DNA of 64,000 nt from Paucibacter sp. DJ2R-2. Its GTDB lineage: Bacteria > Pseudomonadota > Gammaproteobacteria > Burkholderiales > Burkholderiaceae_C. The notes under the pieces are model-generated. The model had not been told where the DNA came from and did not search any database. It saw only the letters and a program-made list of their open reading frames with translations. Below are positions 35,651 to 43,621 of the stretch, one piece after another. Position 1 is the first letter of the stretch, and each line of letters opens with the position of its first letter. A program made the translations under genes and the position numbers. The DNA lies in NCBI RefSeq assembly GCF_025717675.1, contig NZ_JAJIRT010000010.1, positions 62,001 to 126,000 on the forward strand. The letters run 5' to 3'.

Positions 35651-37546
35651 TCAGATCTTGGGCTTGAGATTCAACAGCTGCTTGCGATCCCATTGTTCGA
35701 TGTGTTCCATCGCGTGGCGATAGCCCAGTTCGGCGATCTCGGCCCCTTGGGCGTAGGCCATCAGGGCGAATCCTGCCACGGGCGGTTCGAGGTAATGGTC
35801 GGCCTGCGCGCGCGCACGCTGCCGCTGCCCCAGGCTGCCGATGTGGCCGGCGCTGTAGAGGATGTCGGCAATTCCCGGCGCGGCTGGAGCGCCCGGGCGC
35901 AGCCAGCGCTTGAGCACCTGCCAATTGCCCAGGCGCGCCAGCCCGCTGTCGGCACGCAGGCTGGCGCGCACGTCGACATCGACGGCAATGATGCTGCCGT
36001 TGCCGCGGCGTCGCTCCAGAGGCGTGCCCAGGCGCACGCGCATGGCCTGCACCGGCACGTTGTCGAGGATGGCGCCGTCCACCAAGAGGGCGCCGCCCTG
36101 CAGCACGGGCGGGAACAGGCCGGCGGGCGAGTTGCTGGCCAGCACGGCGCGCCAAAGCGGGCCTTGGTCCAGGGTGCTGGTGGTGCCTTCGCTGAGATTG
36201 CAGGCGGCGGCGAAGAAGGGCAACCAGAGCTGTTCGATCAGGCGCTCGCCGAACATGCGGCGCAGGTCGCGCTCGACCCGCCGGCCGGCCACCAGGGACA
36301 CCAGCGGCAAGGTCAGGCGCTCGCCGCCGGCGGCAAAGCGGCGCGTCTGGCTCAGGATCTGCTCCAGGCTGTGGCCGCAGGCGTATTGCGCGGCGATCAG
36401 TGCCCCCATGCTGTTGCCGCCGATCAGATCCACGGGCAGCTGGCTTTCTTGCAGTGCACGCAACACGCCGAGATGAGCAAAGCCGCGCGCGCCCCCGCCG
36501 CCCAACACCAGGCCCAGAGCGCTGCCGGTCAGGAAGCGGGCCAGGCGCTGGGTGTCGCCCAAACGGGCGCGGCGCAGCGGGTAAATGCGCTCCAGGGTGC
36601 GCCCCATCAGCCACGGCGTTGGCAGCACCGGCTGAGCTTCATGGGCGTCGTGCAGCAAGACCAAATGCTGGCGCTTCAGTGCCGCGTTGCCATCGCCGGC
36701 CAACAGGGCCTGTTCAACCCGGCTGGGTGTGTGCGGGGCGTGGGCGCCACTGAGCAAGATCAGTTGATCGGCTTGGCGCAGCGCGAAGCGCGTCCAGGCC
36801 TCGGGTTCAGCGCCCAAATCATCGGCATGGCGCGCCTGATAGACGATGAAGTCAAAGCGGTCTTCCAGATGTGCCAGGGCCTCGTGCGGCAAGGCCTGAC
36901 CGTTGAGCAGCAGCTGCGGCGCTCCGCTGGCAGGGTCCCGCACTTCGCGCAGGTGGCCGCTGCGGCCCTGCAAGCTCAGGCAGCGGCACAGGTCTTCAGC
37001 CAAGGCGGTGCCGCAGCCGTCTTGATCCAGCTCCCGCTGCAGCGGCAACAGAGCAAAGGTCTGGGCCATGCGCTGCGGCACCGGTACTTCGTGCTGGGGC
37101 CGCAGGCGTTCGTACACCGCTTGGACGAAGACTTGGCAGAGCTCAGTCGGGTGGCGCTGCAGCAGGCGCTGATAGGCCTGGCGGCTCAAGACTGCCAGGC
37201 GCGAGTCGCGTACGGCGCTCAGGTCCTGGGCTCGCGCTTGCTGCAGGATCAGGCCCAACTCACCGATGCTCTGGCCGGGTTGAACTTGGTTGTAGAGCAA
37301 GCGCTGGCCTGTAGCGTCGCGCCGTGTCACGCGCAGGCCGCCGCTGATGACAAAAATGATGGTGTCGGAGGCTTCGCCTTCGCGCAGCAGCGTGGCACCG
37401 CCCTGGACCTGCTGCACCTCCATGGCCTCGGCCAGCTCCTTCAAGATCCCGGCCGGCAAGCCCCCGAACACCGGGCTGGCCTGCAGCATGGCCAGCACCT
37501 TGGCCAGGCTGGCCTCGCGGTGGATGTGTTCGGGCTGGAACTCCAT
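35651..37546 (-). CDS. cyclic-nucleotide-binding patatin-like phospholipase
   Basis: A 631-residue protein of the neuropathy-target-esterase type. The N-terminal part (about 25-145) is a cyclic-nucleotide-binding fold (FGGLPAGILKELAEAM, GEASDTIIFVISGGLRV). After a middle region (about 150-340) comes the patatin domain with the oxyanion loop GGGGARG (349-355), nucleophile S379 in GGNSMGA and catalytic D490 in VDGA, so the Ser-Asp dyad is intact. Such proteins cleave acyl chains from phospholipids or lysophospholipids at the membrane. It is the first gene of an operon with the NRPS, 44 bp downstream, and the TVP38 protein. Whether the N-terminal domain still binds cAMP or cGMP cannot be judged. 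Confidence 0.93.
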   Translation of the reverse strand: MEFQPEHIHREASLAKVLAMLQASPVFGGLPAGILKELAEAMEVQQVQGGATLLREGEASDTIIFVISGGLRVTRRDATGQRLLYNQVQPGQSIGELGLILQQARAQDLSAVRDSRLAVLSRQAYQRLLQRHPTELCQVFVQAVYERLRPQHEVPVPQRMAQTFALLPLQRELDQDGCGTALAEDLCRCLSLQGRSGHLREVRDPASGAPQLLLNGQALPHEALAHLEDRFDFIVYQARHADDLGAEPEAWTRFALRQADQLILLSGAHAPHTPSRVEQALLAGDGNAALKRQHLVLLHDAHEAQPVLPTPWLMGRTLERIYPLRRARLGDTQRLARFLTGSALGLVLGGGGARGFAHLGVLRALQESQLPVDLIGGNSMGALIAAQYACGHSLEQILSQTRRFAAGGERLTLPLVSLVAGRRVERDLRRMFGERLIEQLWLPFFAAACNLSEGTTSTLDQGPLWRAVLASNSPAGLFPPVLQGGALLVDGAILDNVPVQAMRVRLGTPLERRRGNGSIIAVDVDVRASLRADSGLARLGNWQVLKRWLRPGAPAAPGIADILYSAGHIGSLGQRQRARAQADHYLEPPVAGFALMAYAQGAEIAELGYRHAMEHIEQWDRKQLLNLKPKI

Positions 37547-37596
37547 CGAGTCAGTCTAGCTGCCGCTCACGGGCTCGTGTGGGCAGAAAGAACAAA

Positions 37597-37633
37597 GAAA
37601 AAGCCCGCGCGTCGGGTGACGCCGGGCTTTTGG
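37597..37633 (-). terminator. intrinsic terminator after the small periplasmic protein gene
   Basis: A two-part stem: AAAAGCCCG (37599-37607) with CGGGCTTTT (37623-37631), extended inside by GCGTC/GACGC around a GGGT loop with one bulged base. Read on the minus strand it ends in a T5 run, so it stops the gene ending at 37677 before the patatin gene. Confidence 0.85.
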
Positions 37634-37676
37634 CAACAGCGCCTGTGGCGCTGGAGGAACTCGAGTCGCTGATCGA

Positions 37677-38102
37677 TCAGTTGCTCGTGCCCATGGCACC
37701 GGCCAGGGCTTGCACCGCTTCTTCCAGCTTGGCCTTGCCCAGTGCCTTGCACTGCTCGGGCGAGGCGTTGGGGGCGGCACCAAAAGTGGTCGCGCTCTTG
37801 GCCGGCTTGAACACCAGGTCCTTGCCCTTGCGCGGCAGGACCACGGCGCGGGCGGTGATCACGCAGGTCTTTTGTGCCACATCGATGCCGCCTTCGACCT
37901 GGCTCAGGAAGCCCCAGGCCTTGGCCGGGAACAGCTTGACCGTGGCCGGTGTGATGCTCTTCAACCAAATGGCTTCGGCTGCGGCTTGATCCATCAGATT
38001 GGCGGTCGATTGGTCATCGATCACGTACTTGGCCGGAGCGGCAAAAGCGGCGGCAGCGGCGCAAGGCAGGATCAGGGCGGCGATCAGCTGGTTCAGTTTC
38101 AT
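37677..38102 (-). CDS. small secreted protein of unknown function
   Basis: A 141-residue protein with a clear signal peptide (MKLNQLIAALILPCAAAAAF, cleavage near AFA-A) and an AAGGAAA site before the ATG. The mature part is about 120 residues, without membrane segments. It has two Cys residues (in AQKTCVITA and PEQCKALGK) that could form a disulfide in the periplasm, and a conserved-looking stretch KAWGFLSQVEGGIDV. I do not recognise a family. It stands between feoB, 160 bp upstream on the same strand, and its own terminator. No iron-binding motif is visible, so a link with Feo is not supported beyond position. Confidence 0.75.
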   Translation of the reverse strand: MKLNQLIAALILPCAAAAAFAAPAKYVIDDQSTANLMDQAAAEAIWLKSITPATVKLFPAKAWGFLSQVEGGIDVAQKTCVITARAVVLPRKGKDLVFKPAKSATTFGAAPNASPEQCKALGKAKLEEAVQALAGAMGTSN

Positions 38103-38262
38103 GGGTTTCCTTCGAGACATGCTTGTTGTTGCTTTGGCAGCGCGCAGCAGCGACCTCACGCAGTGCGTGCGCAGGCCCGGCAGTGTGGGGGCAGAGTCTG
38201 GCTTTGGGCCTCAGGGTTTACACGGGATCGTTGCCAGAGAATGGTGAACACCGCCTTCGGCC

Positions 38263-40131
38263 TCAGGCAAGCAGGGCGCTGCTGATCTTGAAGGTCAGCC
38301 AGGCGGCCATATAGGCCAGACCGAAGAGATAGACCAGCATCAGCGCGGGCGTCTTGTAGCCGCCGGTCTCACGCCGGGCAGCAGCCAGGGTGGCGATGCA
38401 TTGCGGCGCAAAGACAAACCAGGCCAGCAGGGCCAGCGCCGTGGGCAAGCTCCAGCTCTGTGCGATCAGCGGACTCAAGGCCTCGGCCGCATCGGCGCCG
38501 CCGCTGGACAGGGCGTAGACCGTGCCCAGGGCGCTGATCACCACCTCGCGGGCGGCCAGGCCCGGCACCAGGGCCAGGCAGATCTGCCAGTTGAAGCCCA
38601 GGGGCTCGAACAGCGGCGCCAGACCGCGGCCCAGCATGCCGGCGACACTGTAGACGATGGCGGGCTCGCTGGCGCTTTCGGGCGCTCCGGGGAAGCTGGC
38701 CAGCAGCCAGAGCAGCACGGTCAGCACCATGATGACGCCGCCGACGCGGCGCACAAAGATCACCGCGCGCTGCCACAGTCCCAGGGCGATATTGCGCGGA
38801 TGCGGCCAGTGGTAGGCCGGCAGCTCCATCATCAGCGGCCGCACGTGCTCGCCGCTGCGCGTGAAGCGCTTGAGCAGCCAGGCCACGCACAGTGCGCCGA
38901 AGATGCCGGCCAGGTAGAGCCCGAACAGCACCAGGCCCTGCAGCTGCAAACCCCAAGCCAGTTGCCGCGCGGGTATGAAGGCGCCAATCAAGAGGGCGTA
39001 GACCGGCAGCCGGGCCGAGCAGGTCATCAGCGGCGCGATCAGGATGGTGACCCAGCGGTCGCGCGGGTTGGCGATGCTGCGCGTGGCCATGATGCCAGGG
39101 ATGGCGCAGGCAAAGCTGGACAGCAAGGGGATGAAGCTGCGGCCCGAGAGGCCGACGCTGCCCATCAAGCGATCCAGCAAAAACGCCGCGCGCGGCAGGT
39201 AGCCACTTTCTTCCAGGATCAGGATGAAGAAGAACAGGATCAGGATCTGCGGCAGGAAGACCAGCACGCCGCCCACGCCGGCGATCAGCCCGTCCACCAA
39301 GAGGCTGCGCAACCAGCTTTCGGGCAGGGCGCCGCCGACCATCTCGCCCAGCGCGGCCATGCCGTCCTTGATCAGATCCATGGGCCCGGTGGCCCAGGCA
39401 AACACGGCCTGGAAGAGCAGGAAGAGCACGGCCGCCAGGATCAGTGGGCCGGCCACCGGATGCAGCAGCACGCGGTCGAGGCGGTCGCTGGGCAGCTCGG
39501 GCAGCTCTTGATCCAGTTGCAGTCGCTGCAGGATCTGCTTGATGCGTTCGTGGTCGCAGTCTGCCGCGGTGTCGGGCAGGGCAGCTGGCGCCCAGACCGC
39601 TTTGTCGTCCAGCAGGGCTTTCAGCTCGGTCACGCCTTCGCCCGCCGTGGCCACGGTCCGCAGCACCGGCACGCCCAGTTCGCGCGACAGCGCCTCGGCG
39701 TCGATGGTCAGGCCGCGCCGGGCGGCCAAGTCGGCCATATTCAGCGCCACCACGCAGGGCAGGCCCAGGCGCTGCACTGCCAGCACCAGGCGCAGGGTGC
39801 GGCGCAGATTGGTGGCGTCGAGCACGCAGACCACCAGGTCGGGGCGCTTCTCGCCGCGCGCACGGCCGGCCAGCACATCGCAGGTGACGCGCTCATCGGG
39901 CGAGCGCGGGTTCAGGCTGTAGGTGCCGGGCAGGTCCAGCAGGCGCAGGGCGCGGCCGGCGGCGCTGAGCAGGCGGCCCTCTTTGCGCTCAACGGTGACG
40001 CCGGCGTAGTTGGCCACTTTTTGCTGGCTGCCGGTCAGGCGGTTGAACAGGGCGGTCTTGCCGCAGTTCGGGTTGCCGACCAGGGCCAGCAGCGGCCCGC
40101 CCCGGTGCACATGGATGACTGCCTCAGCCAT
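38263..40131 (-). CDS. feoB: ferrous iron transporter FeoB
   Basis: Inner-membrane Fe(II) importer of 622 residues with an N-terminal GTPase. G motifs: GNPNCGKT (19-26), the switch I region NYAGVTVERKEG, DLPGTYSL and NMAD. A short guanine-dissociation-inhibitor-like helical region follows, then two Gate/core membrane blocks with the conserved Cys in SSFACAIPGIMATR and in LMTCSARLPVYALLIGAFIP. The C-terminal part is shorter than in E. coli FeoB (773 residues) but normal for this group. The start overlaps the feoA stop by eight bases. A Fur-type palindrome lies upstream of feoA, so repression by iron is expected. Confidence 0.96.
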   Translation of the reverse strand: MAEAVIHVHRGGPLLALVGNPNCGKTALFNRLTGSQQKVANYAGVTVERKEGRLLSAAGRALRLLDLPGTYSLNPRSPDERVTCDVLAGRARGEKRPDLVVCVLDATNLRRTLRLVLAVQRLGLPCVVALNMADLAARRGLTIDAEALSRELGVPVLRTVATAGEGVTELKALLDDKAVWAPAALPDTAADCDHERIKQILQRLQLDQELPELPSDRLDRVLLHPVAGPLILAAVLFLLFQAVFAWATGPMDLIKDGMAALGEMVGGALPESWLRSLLVDGLIAGVGGVLVFLPQILILFFFILILEESGYLPRAAFLLDRLMGSVGLSGRSFIPLLSSFACAIPGIMATRSIANPRDRWVTILIAPLMTCSARLPVYALLIGAFIPARQLAWGLQLQGLVLFGLYLAGIFGALCVAWLLKRFTRSGEHVRPLMMELPAYHWPHPRNIALGLWQRAVIFVRRVGGVIMVLTVLLWLLASFPGAPESASEPAIVYSVAGMLGRGLAPLFEPLGFNWQICLALVPGLAAREVVISALGTVYALSSGGADAAEALSPLIAQSWSLPTALALLAWFVFAPQCIATLAAARRETGGYKTPALMLVYLFGLAYMAAWLTFKISSALLA

Positions 40132-40480
40132 GCGTCGCCTCCGGGCCTTGCAGGGCCTGCACCCGGATGCAGGCCGCCTCGGCGCGGCGCAGGGCAAAGG
40201 TGGACTGGCCGATGCGCACCACCAGCGGGTCGCTGCCGGGCAGGCCGCGGCTGAGGATCTTGACCGCCTCGCCCGGTACGAAACCGATTTCGGCCAGCCA
40301 GTCGGCCCACTCGGGCGCATGGACCGGCGCTTGCACCGAGTGCACCTGCATGGCTTGACCCAGCCCGAGTTCCGCCAAGGTGTTGGGGATCCAGGGGCTG
40401 GCTGCGGCGACGTGAGCGCAAGGGGTCAGGGGAGCGCCAGCCGCGGCGGGCAGAGCGCTGGAGGCGCTGAAGTCGGTCAT
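40124..40480 (-). CDS. feoA: ferrous iron transport protein FeoA
   Basis: Small cytoplasmic SH3-like partner of FeoB, 118 residues. The FeoA fold is recognisable in LAEIGFVPGEAVKILSRGLPGSDPLVVRIG followed by FALRRAEAACIRV. About 35 extra N-terminal residues rich in Ala and Pro precede the fold, so a later start cannot be excluded. Its stop overlaps the feoB start by eight bases. The Fur-like palindrome lies about 90 bp upstream of the start codon. No FeoC gene is seen. Confidence 0.9.
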   Translation of the reverse strand: MTDFSASSALPAAAGAPLTPCAHVAAASPWIPNTLAELGLGQAMQVHSVQAPVHAPEWADWLAEIGFVPGEAVKILSRGLPGSDPLVVRIGQSTFALRRAEAACIRVQALQGPEATHG

Positions 40481-40568
40481 GCGAGGCGTCTTGCTTCGGT
40501 GAAGAGGGGATGGGAAGGCCGCGTGCGGCTTGGGCTTCAGGGCTTGGAAAAAGTCAGCGAGTGCAATC

Positions 40569-40581
40569 GAGAATTATTCTC
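40569..40581. promoter_or_regulatory. Fur-box-like operator of feoAB
   Basis: GAGAATTATTCTC is a perfect 13-base palindrome followed by ATTTTAG, close to the Fur consensus built on GATAAT repeats. It lies about 90 bp upstream of feoA in AT-rich DNA that contrasts with the surroundings. Iron-dependent repression of feoAB by Fur is the expected role. Confidence 0.7.
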
Positions 40582-40766
40582 ATTTTAGACTTAGCGCCGC
40601 GGGTTGGGTGCCGCTGCTTTTTGATGCGTCTCATGCTTTGTGCGTTTTCGCCGCGGCGGATTGGGCGGCGGGCCGCTTGAGGGGCTGCCTTCGATGCTGG
40701 AAAACAGTGCACCTGAGTGGGTGTCCCTGCCTAGCGCCGCAGTTGCGCAAATGCATAAAATGGGGC

Positions 40767-40782
40767 GCGCAAACGTTTAGCG
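40767..40782. promoter_or_regulatory. LacI/PurR-type palindrome upstream of the nucleoside operon
   Basis: GCGCAAACGTTTAGCG is centred on AAACGTTT and differs by few bases from the PurR-type consensus ACGCAAACGTTTGCGT, the form bound by many LacI-family repressors. It sits 177 bp upstream of the BMP start codon, six bases downstream of a possible -10 (TAAAAT). A LacI-family repressor sensing a nucleoside or purine would fit the genes it precedes. No such regulator gene is in the window. Confidence 0.5.
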
Positions 40783-40958
40783 TTTTCCTTTATCAGCCGA
40801 TACACTGAGTTTTCTTACAATCAGCGTCCGATGTCGACTACCGTCTGGCGTTCGTAAAAAGACGGGGGCAATCTGCCCGAAGCCCAACCGCGCTGCCGGC
40901 CGGCCTTGATGGCCCCGGTGGCGTTCTTTCACCGATTTGCCTGCCCATCCCTGCTGCC

Positions 40959-41951
40959 ATGATCGCCACACCTTCGTTTGTTCGTGCCGCCGTGACTCTT
41001 GCGCTGTCTGCCCTGTCCCTGTCGGCGCTGGCCCAGGCCGGGCAAGCCGCCGTCATCTTTGACATGGGTGGCAAGTTCGACAAGAGCTTCAATGAATCGG
41101 CCTACCGCGGTGTCGAGCGCTGGAAGAAGGAAACCGGCAAGGCTTATCTCGAATTCGAGATCAGCAACGACACCCAGCGCGTGCAGGCCATCCGCCGCAT
41201 GGCCGAACGTGGCGCCAGCCCCATCATCAGCATCGGCTTTGCCCAGGCCTCGGCCCTGCAGCAAGTGGCCAAGGACTTCCCCAAGACCCAGTTCGCCATC
41301 ATCGACTCGGTGGTCAACGCGCCCAATGTGCAGTCGGTGGTGTTCAAGGAACACGAGGGCAGCTACCTGGTCGGCGCCATGGCCGCGCTCACCAGCAAGA
41401 CCGGCAAGGTCAGCTTTGTCGGCGGCATGGACATTCCCTTGATCCGCAAGTTCCAGTGCGGCTTCGAGCAAGGCGTGAAAGCGACCAACCCCAAGGCCGA
41501 GGTCTTCTCCAACATGACCGGCACCACCTCCAGCGCCTGGAACGACCCGACGCGCGGCGGTGAGCTGGCCAAGTCGCAGTTCGCCAAGGGCTCGGACATC
41601 GTGTTTGCTGCCGCGGGCGGCACGGGCTCGGGCGTCTACCAGGCGGCCAAGGACGCCGGCAAGCTGGCCATCGGTGTGGACAGCAACCAAAACCATCTGC
41701 AGCCCGGCACCATGCTGACCTCCATGGTCAAGAACGTGGACGTGGCCGTGTACAACGTGCTCAAGGGTTGGAAGGCCGGCGTCTCGGTGCTGGGCCTGAA
41801 AGAAGGCGGCGTCGAGTACGCACTCGATGAGCACAACAGCAAGCTGATCAGTCCGGCGCTCAAGACCAAGGTGGAGGCTATCAAGGTCGACATCGTGTCC
41901 GGCAAGATCAAGGTGGCCGATTACATGGCCGACAACGCCTGCAAGTACTGA
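40959..41951 (+). CDS. BMP family nucleoside-binding protein of an ABC importer
   Basis: Periplasmic binding protein of 330 residues. The signal peptide ends near SALAQA; the mature part starts AAVIFDMGGKFDKSFNE, the hallmark of the basic membrane protein (BMP) family, with later blocks GFAQASALQQVA, KEHEGSYLVGAMAA, FVGGMDIPLIRKFQCGF, FAAAGGTGSGVYQAA and GVDSNQ. BMP proteins of this class bind purine or other nucleosides. It lacks the lipobox of Gram-positive and spirochaete members. It heads an operon with the ATPase, two permeases and four nucleoside-salvage enzymes, which strongly supports nucleosides as ligand. The ribosome-binding site is weak. Confidence 0.92.
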   Translation: MIATPSFVRAAVTLALSALSLSALAQAGQAAVIFDMGGKFDKSFNESAYRGVERWKKETGKAYLEFEISNDTQRVQAIRRMAERGASPIISIGFAQASALQQVAKDFPKTQFAIIDSVVNAPNVQSVVFKEHEGSYLVGAMAALTSKTGKVSFVGGMDIPLIRKFQCGFEQGVKATNPKAEVFSNMTGTTSSAWNDPTRGGELAKSQFAKGSDIVFAAAGGTGSGVYQAAKDAGKLAIGVDSNQNHLQPGTMLTSMVKNVDVAVYNVLKGWKAGVSVLGLKEGGVEYALDEHNSKLISPALKTKVEAIKVDIVSGKIKVADYMADNACKY

Positions 41952-42007
41952 GCGCCTGCCCGGCGCGATCTTGCGCGACTTTCCGCGAAATTCAGCGACA
42001 TCCATCC

Positions 42008-43621
42008 ATGACGACCCAGAGCAAGGGCACCGTGCCCGCGGACGGTGCCCCGCCGGCCGTCGAGCTGCGTGACATCTCCAAGCGCTTCGGCGCCGTGCAG
42101 GCCAACCGTGAAGTCAGCCTGAGCGTGCGCGCCGGCACCGTGCACGGCCTGGTCGGCGAGAACGGCGCCGGCAAGAGCACGCTGATGGCCATTCTCTATG
42201 GCTATTACCAGGCCGACAGCGGCAGCATCGCCATCGCCGGCCGCCCGGTGCAGATCAAGGATTCACAGCAGGCCATAGCTCTGGGCATCGGCATGGTCCA
42301 CCAGCACTTCATGCTGGTCGACACCCTGAGCTGCCTGGACAATGTGATGCTGGGCGCCGAGCCGGCTTTCTTCCTCAATGCCGCCAAGCGCAAAGTGCGC
42401 AGCCAGCTTCAGGCCTTGATGAGCGAAACCGGCCTGCATGTGCATCTGGACGCTCTGGTCGGCGAACTGCCGGTGGGCGAACTGCAGCGCCTGGAGATCC
42501 TCAAAGCCCTGTATCGCGGCGCCAAGATCCTGATCCTGGATGAGCCCACCGCGGTGCTGACCCCGCAGGAAACTCTGCAGCTGTTTGAGACCCTGCGCCG
42601 CCTGCGCGAGCGTGGCACCACCATCCTCCTGATCACTCACAAGCTCAAGGAAGTGATGGCGCTGTGCGATGCCGTCACCGTGATGCGTGCGGGTCAGGTC
42701 GTGCAGACCAAGGCCATTTCAGATACCAGCCCGGAAGACCTGGCTCAGGCCATGGTGGGCCGCAAGGTGCATCTGGGTCGGCCCGAGCAGGCCGCCGCCC
42801 ACGATGCCGCTGCGCCGCTGCGCCTGCGGGTGCAGGGCCTGAGCCTGACCGCCGGCCAGGCGGTACCCTTGCTGCAAGACATCGGCCTGCAGCTGCGCGC
42901 CGGCGAAATCGTCGGCGTGGCCGGCGTGTCGGGCAATGGCCAGACCGAGTTGCTGGAAGTGCTCAGCGGCATGCGTGCGCCGGAGACCGGCCAGATGGAA
43001 CTCGGTGGGCGCCGCTTCGACGCCGCGGCTGGCCAGTGGCTGGAGCCGCGCAGCGCGCGCGAGTGCCGCCTGGCCCATGTGCCGGAAGACCGCCATGCCT
43101 GCGGCATGGTGATGAGCTTCCCGGCCTGGGAAACCGCGGTGCTGGGCTATCAAGACCTGCCCCTTTACCGCAGCGGCCCGCTGAATGCCGCCATGAACCA
43201 CGAGCGCATGAAGTCCGAGGCCGCGGCCATGGCCGAGCGCTTTGATGTGCGCCCGCGTGACATGAACATCGGCTCCAGCAAGTTTTCGGGCGGCAACCAG
43301 CAAAAGCTGGTGCTGGCGCGCGAAATCGGCCAGGCGCCCACGGTGCTGTTGGTCGGCCAGCCGACGCGCGGCGTCGACATCGGCGCCATCGAATTCATCC
43401 ACCAGCAGCTGCGCGCGCTGCGCGATGCCGGCTGTGCGGTGCTGGTCGTCAGCAGCGAGCTGGACGAGATCCTGGCCCTGTCCGACCGCGTCATCGTCAT
43501 GAACGGCGGCCGCATCACCGGCGAGCTGGACATCGCCGAGTGCACCGAAACCCGCCTGGGCCTGCTGATGGCCGCCACCGCGAAAGAAGAAATGAACGCT
43601 GCGGCGTTGCAACAAGCATGA
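42008..43621 (+). CDS. nucleoside ABC importer, double ATPase subunit
   Basis: Cytoplasmic ATPase of 537 residues with two fused ABC domains, as in sugar and nucleoside importers of the RbsA type. First domain: Walker A GENGAGKST, Q-loop region MVHQHFML, signature region LPVGELQRLEIL and Walker B LILDEPTAVLT. Second domain: degenerate Walker A GVSGNGQTE, signature KFSGGNQQKLVLARE and GQPTRGVD, where the usual Walker B glutamate is replaced. One competent and one degenerate site are normal for this subfamily. It follows the binding protein by 56 bp, and its stop overlaps the first permease start (ATGA). Confidence 0.95.
   Translation: MTTQSKGTVPADGAPPAVELRDISKRFGAVQANREVSLSVRAGTVHGLVGENGAGKSTLMAILYGYYQADSGSIAIAGRPVQIKDSQQAIALGIGMVHQHFMLVDTLSCLDNVMLGAEPAFFLNAAKRKVRSQLQALMSETGLHVHLDALVGELPVGELQRLEILKALYRGAKILILDEPTAVLTPQETLQLFETLRRLRERGTTILLITHKLKEVMALCDAVTVMRAGQVVQTKAISDTSPEDLAQAMVGRKVHLGRPEQAAAHDAAAPLRLRVQGLSLTAGQAVPLLQDIGLQLRAGEIVGVAGVSGNGQTELLEVLSGMRAPETGQMELGGRRFDAAAGQWLEPRSARECRLAHVPEDRHACGMVMSFPAWETAVLGYQDLPLYRSGPLNAAMNHERMKSEAAAMAERFDVRPRDMNIGSSKFSGGNQQKLVLAREIGQAPTVLLVGQPTRGVDIGAIEFIHQQLRALRDAGCAVLVVSSELDEILALSDRVIVMNGGRITGELDIAECTETRLGLLMAATAKEEMNAAALQQA

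Larger units (their letters stand above)
40481..40958. other. divergent control region between feoA and the nucleoside operon
   Basis: A 478-bp region without a credible gene. The feoA side holds a Fur-box-like palindrome (40569-40581). The other side holds a PurR/LacI-like palindrome (40767-40782) and two possible -10 elements for the BMP operon, TAAAAT at 40756-40761 and TACAAT at 40816-40821, neither with a convincing -35. The long untranslated stretch before the BMP start shows no riboswitch that I recognise. Confidence 0.6.

Noticed and set aside
35606-37672. A 688-codon plus-strand open frame
   Set aside because: Antisense to the patatin gene, which has intact catalytic motifs; no recognisable domain in the plus-strand product.
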